The notes under the pieces: model-generated
Seen by the model: only the letters and a program-made list of their open reading frames with translations
Databases searched by the model: none
Told to the model about the DNA's origin: nothing
Shown: piece by piece, positions 60,946 to 64,000 of the stretch
How positions within the stretch are numbered: the first letter of the stretch is position 1
How the letters are laid out: every line of letters starts with the position of its first letter
Assembly: GCF_018255755.1 (NCBI RefSeq)
Contig: NZ_CP073766.1
Span: forward strand, 2,790,001 to 2,854,000
DNA length: 64,000 nucleotides
Origin: Chitinophaga sp. HK235
GTDB lineage: Bacteria; Bacteroidota; Bacteroidia; Chitinophagales; Chitinophagaceae
Direction: 5' to 3'
Made by a program: the position numbers and the translations under genes

Positions 60946-61281
60946 ATGGTTAAAATGCTGATATCTACGTTCCTGTTAATGTCTGCCATGGCATTACTGC
61001 AGCCACAAAAAGGCTTCGGACGTGGATATGCTACCAACAGAGAAGAGATGTCCGTTGACCATATCATCATGCCAGCAGACAGTGTGCCACCGGCTCATAG
61101 CCCGGCAGACAAACCTGTTGAAAAACCAGTAAACCCGTCGGTTCCGGAAGTAAAATTACCGGAAATAAAAGAGGTGCCTAAATCAAGGCGCGGCGTAAAA
61201 CCGATGGCAATACCTTCTCCATTGCCTGTCCAACCAATCAGGATTATCAAACCAAAAATTATCATACGAAAGCTGATCTGA
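60946..61281 (+). CDS. Secreted proline-rich protein
   Basis: The 111-residue protein has a signal peptide (MLISTFLLMSAMALLQPQ) from the ATG at 60946; an upstream frame from 60856 adds residues with no signal-like start. The mature part is rich in Pro, Lys and Val: DKPVEKPVNPSVPEVKLPEI, then PSPLPVQPIRIIKPKI. Such sequences often form extended linkers. The function is unknown. It follows the stem-loop at 60896 and precedes the barrel-like protein by 19 bp. Confidence 0.7.
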   Translation: MVKMLISTFLLMSAMALLQPQKGFGRGYATNREEMSVDHIIMPADSVPPAHSPADKPVEKPVNPSVPEVKLPEIKEVPKSRRGVKPMAIPSPLPVQPIRIIKPKIIIRKLI

Positions 61282-61300
61282 GGCTATCAAAAAGATAAAT

Positions 61301-62158
61301 ATGAGATATGCACTAATAGTGGCCCTCCTGGCAGGGCTATGTTATCAATCTGTGCAGGCACAAACAGATACTGCACAAAAAACAGAAAAGCCTTCAACTA
61401 CTTTCACCCTGGGGGCTTTATATTCCAATAACGCCAGCTATTATGGTCAGACAGCGGCCACAGCTATGCCTTATTTAGCAGCCAGCGGCACACTCCAGTT
61501 TCCGTTTGGCCTCTATATAAGCAGTACCGCCTACCGGCTGCTGAACGATTCGGCCTCCTTTGTTTCTGCTACCAGCGCCAGCATAGGTATGTCCATTCCT
61601 TTCAGTAAAAAAATGACTGCTGACCTGGCGTATAGCCATACCTTTTACCCTTCCAGCTCCTCCTTCCTGCAGGCAGCCAACCCGGACAATGCCATCGCCT
61701 CCCTGAAATACAAATACTGGATGACCACCGGCATACGTGGCGATTATGCTTTTGGGAAACAGCAGGACCTGTTCCTGACCCTGAGCAATGAAAAACTCAT
61801 CCGGCTGGGCAGCCTCTCCAAAAATAAAGACATCATCACCCTTACCCCTGCCATTGAAGTGGTAGCCGGTACCCAACACTTTTATCAGACATATGTAAAG
61901 GAACGGTACCTGCAACTCAGTAAACTGGGACTTCCACTTCCGCTGCTGCCAGGAGTACCAGTCAACAGCCAGACTATAACAGAAGAGGCTACCCGCTTCG
62001 ACCTGTTATCCTACACCCTTCGTGTACCACTGGCCTATAACCGCTCACATTATATGATAGAAGTAGAATATCAGCTGTCCTGCCTCAGCAACAAAGCACT
62101 GACAGGCCCCAGTGAAACACACTCTTTTGTGAATTGCAGTTTTTATTATCAGTTTTAG
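61301..62158 (+). CDS. Putative outer-membrane beta-barrel protein
   Basis: The 285-residue protein has a signal peptide (YALIVALLAGLCYQSVQAQ). It consists of alternating short strands with aromatic girdle residues, such as FTLGALYSNNASYYGQ, KMTADLAYSHTFYPS and RSHYMIEVEYQLSCLS, and ends in the barrel-type C-terminus SFYYQF. The length fits a barrel of about 12 strands. The substrate is unknown. The response regulator gene starts 1 bp after its stop, so they are co-transcribed. Confidence 0.75.
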   Translation: MRYALIVALLAGLCYQSVQAQTDTAQKTEKPSTTFTLGALYSNNASYYGQTAATAMPYLAASGTLQFPFGLYISSTAYRLLNDSASFVSATSASIGMSIPFSKKMTADLAYSHTFYPSSSSFLQAANPDNAIASLKYKYWMTTGIRGDYAFGKQQDLFLTLSNEKLIRLGSLSKNKDIITLTPAIEVVAGTQHFYQTYVKERYLQLSKLGLPLPLLPGVPVNSQTITEEATRFDLLSYTLRVPLAYNRSHYMIEVEYQLSCLSNKALTGPSETHSFVNCSFYYQF

Positions 62159-62159
62159 C

Positions 62160-62831
62160 ATGAAAGTACTGATCATAGAAGATGAAAAGTCCATGGCCGC
62201 AGAGATGGACGCCTTCCTGAAAAAGGCATACCGTTGCGACCAGGTAACAACAGCCGGCCAGGCACTCGAAAAGCTCGAAGGCAACGAGTATGACTTCGTA
62301 TTGCTGGACCTGGGACTACCCGACATGGAGGGCCTGCAGCTGCTGCAGAAAGCCCGGAAACTATGTCCGGAAGCTGCTTACATCATCTTAACAGCCCGCG
62401 GCCAGCTGGAAGACCGGATCAAAGGCCTGGACCTGGGCGCAGATGACTACCTGCCCAAACCATTTTCCCTGCTGGAACTGCAATCCAGAATGCAGGCAAT
62501 CGCCAGAAGAAAATTCGGACTGCAGGATGTGCTCGTTCCGCTCGGAGATTTTCAGGTGGATCTGCAGAAAAGAAACATCTACTTCGAAAAAACAGAAATA
62601 GCACTGTCCAGAAAGGAGTTTGACCTGCTAAGCTATATGCTCCTGCATAAAAACAGGCCACTCACCCGCCTGCAGCTCAGCACCCACATCTGGGGCGATT
62701 TTGCAGATGATGAATACGATTCAAATTATATCGACGTACATATCAAAAACATCCGGAGAAAATTATCCACTCACAGTGCTGTAGACTGGTTGCAGACGAT
62801 ACGACATGTTGGTTATAAAATAAAGATCTGA
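62160..62831 (+). CDS. OmpR/PhoB-family response regulator
   Basis: The 223-residue protein has a receiver domain with the acidic pair in IIEDEKSM, the phosphoacceptor Asp50 in FVLLDLGLPD, Thr in IILTARGQ and Lys in YLPKPFSLLEL. The C-terminal winged helix (EIALSRKEFDLLSYML, then NYIDVHIKNIRRKL and TIRHVGYKIK) is a standard OmpR type. It is followed after 4 bp by its histidine kinase. The barrel, proline-rich and repeat-rich genes upstream may be its targets, since they share the transcription unit. Confidence 0.95.
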   Translation: MKVLIIEDEKSMAAEMDAFLKKAYRCDQVTTAGQALEKLEGNEYDFVLLDLGLPDMEGLQLLQKARKLCPEAAYIILTARGQLEDRIKGLDLGADDYLPKPFSLLELQSRMQAIARRKFGLQDVLVPLGDFQVDLQKRNIYFEKTEIALSRKEFDLLSYMLLHKNRPLTRLQLSTHIWGDFADDEYDSNYIDVHIKNIRRKLSTHSAVDWLQTIRHVGYKIKI

Positions 62832-62835
62832 AAGC

Positions 62836-64000
62836 GTGAAACTCTTTACCAAACTGACACTTTTTATTACACTGTCTAAAATGGCGGTAGCAGTTCTGTT
62901 TGTACTGCTGTTGCCGTTACTGGTAGAAGACATCGCTTATAAATACAATGATTTTTATCTCCGGGAGCAGAAGAAAAAAGTATTGCAGGTCATCCACCAG
63001 AATGGCATCGAAGCTTATCTGCAGGGAGAAGATACCTACGGCAGCTATACCATGCTCAAAGAGGAATATATATCCCTGGAACCTGCCGGTGCTTCCCATA
63101 TGCCCGACACCATTGCCACACTGCAGAGAGTAGTGGAAGGAGATACACTTACCTATCGAGTACTGAGTCATATCCTGCAGGCCAACAACCGTAACTTTAT
63201 GCTGGAAGTGGGTAAAAAAACAGCTACCATCAGCCAGTATAACCGTCCATTACAACGCGTGGCACTATATGTACTGGGAGGCCTCATCATCATCACCATC
63301 CTCATTGACCTTGTTTTCACCAGACTGTTGCTGAAACCACTGGGGGTAATTATACAAACCCGTTTAATCAACAGACGGTTTCCCTTTAAAGAGCATGCCC
63401 CTCCCATCCAAACCACTACCGCCGACTTCAGATACCTGGACGATTCCCTGGTAGAACTGATGGCCAGAATTAATGACGCCTTTGAAAAAGAGCGGGAATT
63501 TACTTCCAACGCCTCTCATGAACTGATGACACCTGTCAGCATACTCCAGACCAAAATGGAAAACCTTCTGGTCGAAAAAGAAAACGATGACGAGCTGCAG
63601 AAAAAAATCATGGGCATGATGAAGACTTTAAATCGCCTGAAAAAAATAGTTCATTCCCTGCTGCTCATATCCCGTATTGAAAATGATCAGTTCCCCAAAA
63701 ATGATGATATATCACCCCATATACTGGTAGCAGAAGTGATGGAAGAACTGGAACATCGGCTGGAAGAAAAACAATTGCGTTATGCTGCCCGTATCACCCC
63801 CGATCTGATACTACACGGACTTAATCACGACCTTATCTTCCAACTGGTGTATAACCTGTTGCATAATGCCATCAAATATAACCGGCCCAACGGCAGTATT
63901 ACTGTACAGGATGAATTACAGTCCGGCACCTATCGCCTGATCATTGCTGATACCGGTATCGGCATAAATCCACAGGAGATCAACACCATCTTCCGCCGCT
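62836..64000 (+). CDS. Sensor histidine kinase, cut at window end
   Basis: The gene begins at a GTG (62836), 4 bp after the response regulator, and is open to the window end (388 residues visible). A first helix (KMAVAVLFVLLLPLLVEDI) is followed by a periplasmic segment of about 100 residues and a second helix (VALYVLGGLIIITILIDLVF). The HisKA motif is FTSNASHELMTPVSIL, with Met in place of the usual Arg in HELRTP. The ATPase starts with VYNLLHNAIKYN and IIADTGIGI. The HATPase C-terminus lies beyond the edge. Confidence 0.92.
   Translation, partial: MKLFTKLTLFITLSKMAVAVLFVLLLPLLVEDIAYKYNDFYLREQKKKVLQVIHQNGIEAYLQGEDTYGSYTMLKEEYISLEPAGASHMPDTIATLQRVVEGDTLTYRVLSHILQANNRNFMLEVGKKTATISQYNRPLQRVALYVLGGLIIITILIDLVFTRLLLKPLGVIIQTRLINRRFPFKEHAPPIQTTTADFRYLDDSLVELMARINDAFEKEREFTSNASHELMTPVSILQTKMENLLVEKENDDELQKKIMGMMKTLNRLKKIVHSLLLISRIENDQFPKNDDISPHILVAEVMEELEHRLEEKQLRYAARITPDLILHGLNHDLIFQLVYNLLHNAIKYNRPNGSITVQDELQSGTYRLIIADTGIGINPQEINTIFRR

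Overview
The window looks like a chromosomal segment of a Bacteroidota bacterium, most likely a Chitinophaga-like member of the Chitinophagaceae. Supporting this are a SusC/SusD pair with its own ECF sigma factor and FecR-type anti-sigma factor, a GLPGLI protein paired with an outer-membrane beta-barrel, LytS/LytTR-type signalling, many small secreted proteins and lipoproteins, promoters of the TTTG/TAnnTTTG type, and almost no Shine-Dalgarno sequences. The assignment is inferred from gene content; no 16S gene is present.

Layout. 1-4.4 kb: the start of a secreted alpha/beta hydrolase, a LytS/LytTR two-component pair, a secreted esterase, a truncated ADP-ribosylglycohydrolase and a META-like protein. 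4.5-11.2 kb: a tight operon of sigma factor, membrane-anchored TPR protein (probable anti-sigma), membrane-anchored subtilisin-like protease and membrane-anchored TPR-CHAT protease, followed by an unknown cytoplasmic protein and a collagen-like lipoprotein. 12-18 kb: a 43/86-bp tandem repeat, a MarR/isochorismatase-fold/MFS operon, a DHFR-family protein overlapping an S41 protease, an AraC regulator, and two gene remnants. 18.2-29.3 kb: an ECF sigma/FecR/SusC/SusD/thioredoxin/S9 peptidase locus that looks like a peptide-uptake system. 29.6-36.6 kb: seven tandem paralogues of a small secreted two-cysteine protein, with one intact thiol-disulfide lipoprotein, two decayed copies of it and a GT-C-like membrane protein. 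38.2-39 kb: a frameshifted lipoprotein gene and a tRNA-Ser. 39-48 kb: thioesterase, AAA NTPase, GLPGLI/beta-barrel pair, a REP-like inverted repeat, and an IlvD/Edd dehydratase with an SDR. 48-60 kb: a very large SNF2-family helicase, DeoR regulator, GDP-mannose-type NUDIX hydrolase, AraC regulator, a VOC gene with an in-frame stop, an NAD(P)H oxidoreductase, two Crp/Fnr regulators, an AhpD-like protein, a sigma factor, Ada and a DUF418 protein. 60.2-64 kb: a repeat-rich secreted protein, a proline-rich secreted protein, a barrel-like protein and an OmpR/histidine kinase pair cut by the window end.

Base composition changes sharply inside the SusC gene at about 20.9 kb. The sequence is visibly AT-rich from there to about 38.1 kb, just before the tRNA-Ser gene, and returns to the richer composition afterwards. 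The AT-rich stretch holds most of the SusC gene, the SusD/thioredoxin/S9 genes, the small-peptide array and several decayed genes, so it looks like acquired or fast-evolving accessory DNA. No integrase or transposase was found in it.

The two most interesting systems are the sigma/anti-sigma/subtilase/CHAT operon, a candidate envelope protease cascade that feeds back on transcription, and the array of small two-cysteine secreted proteins with its redox partner.
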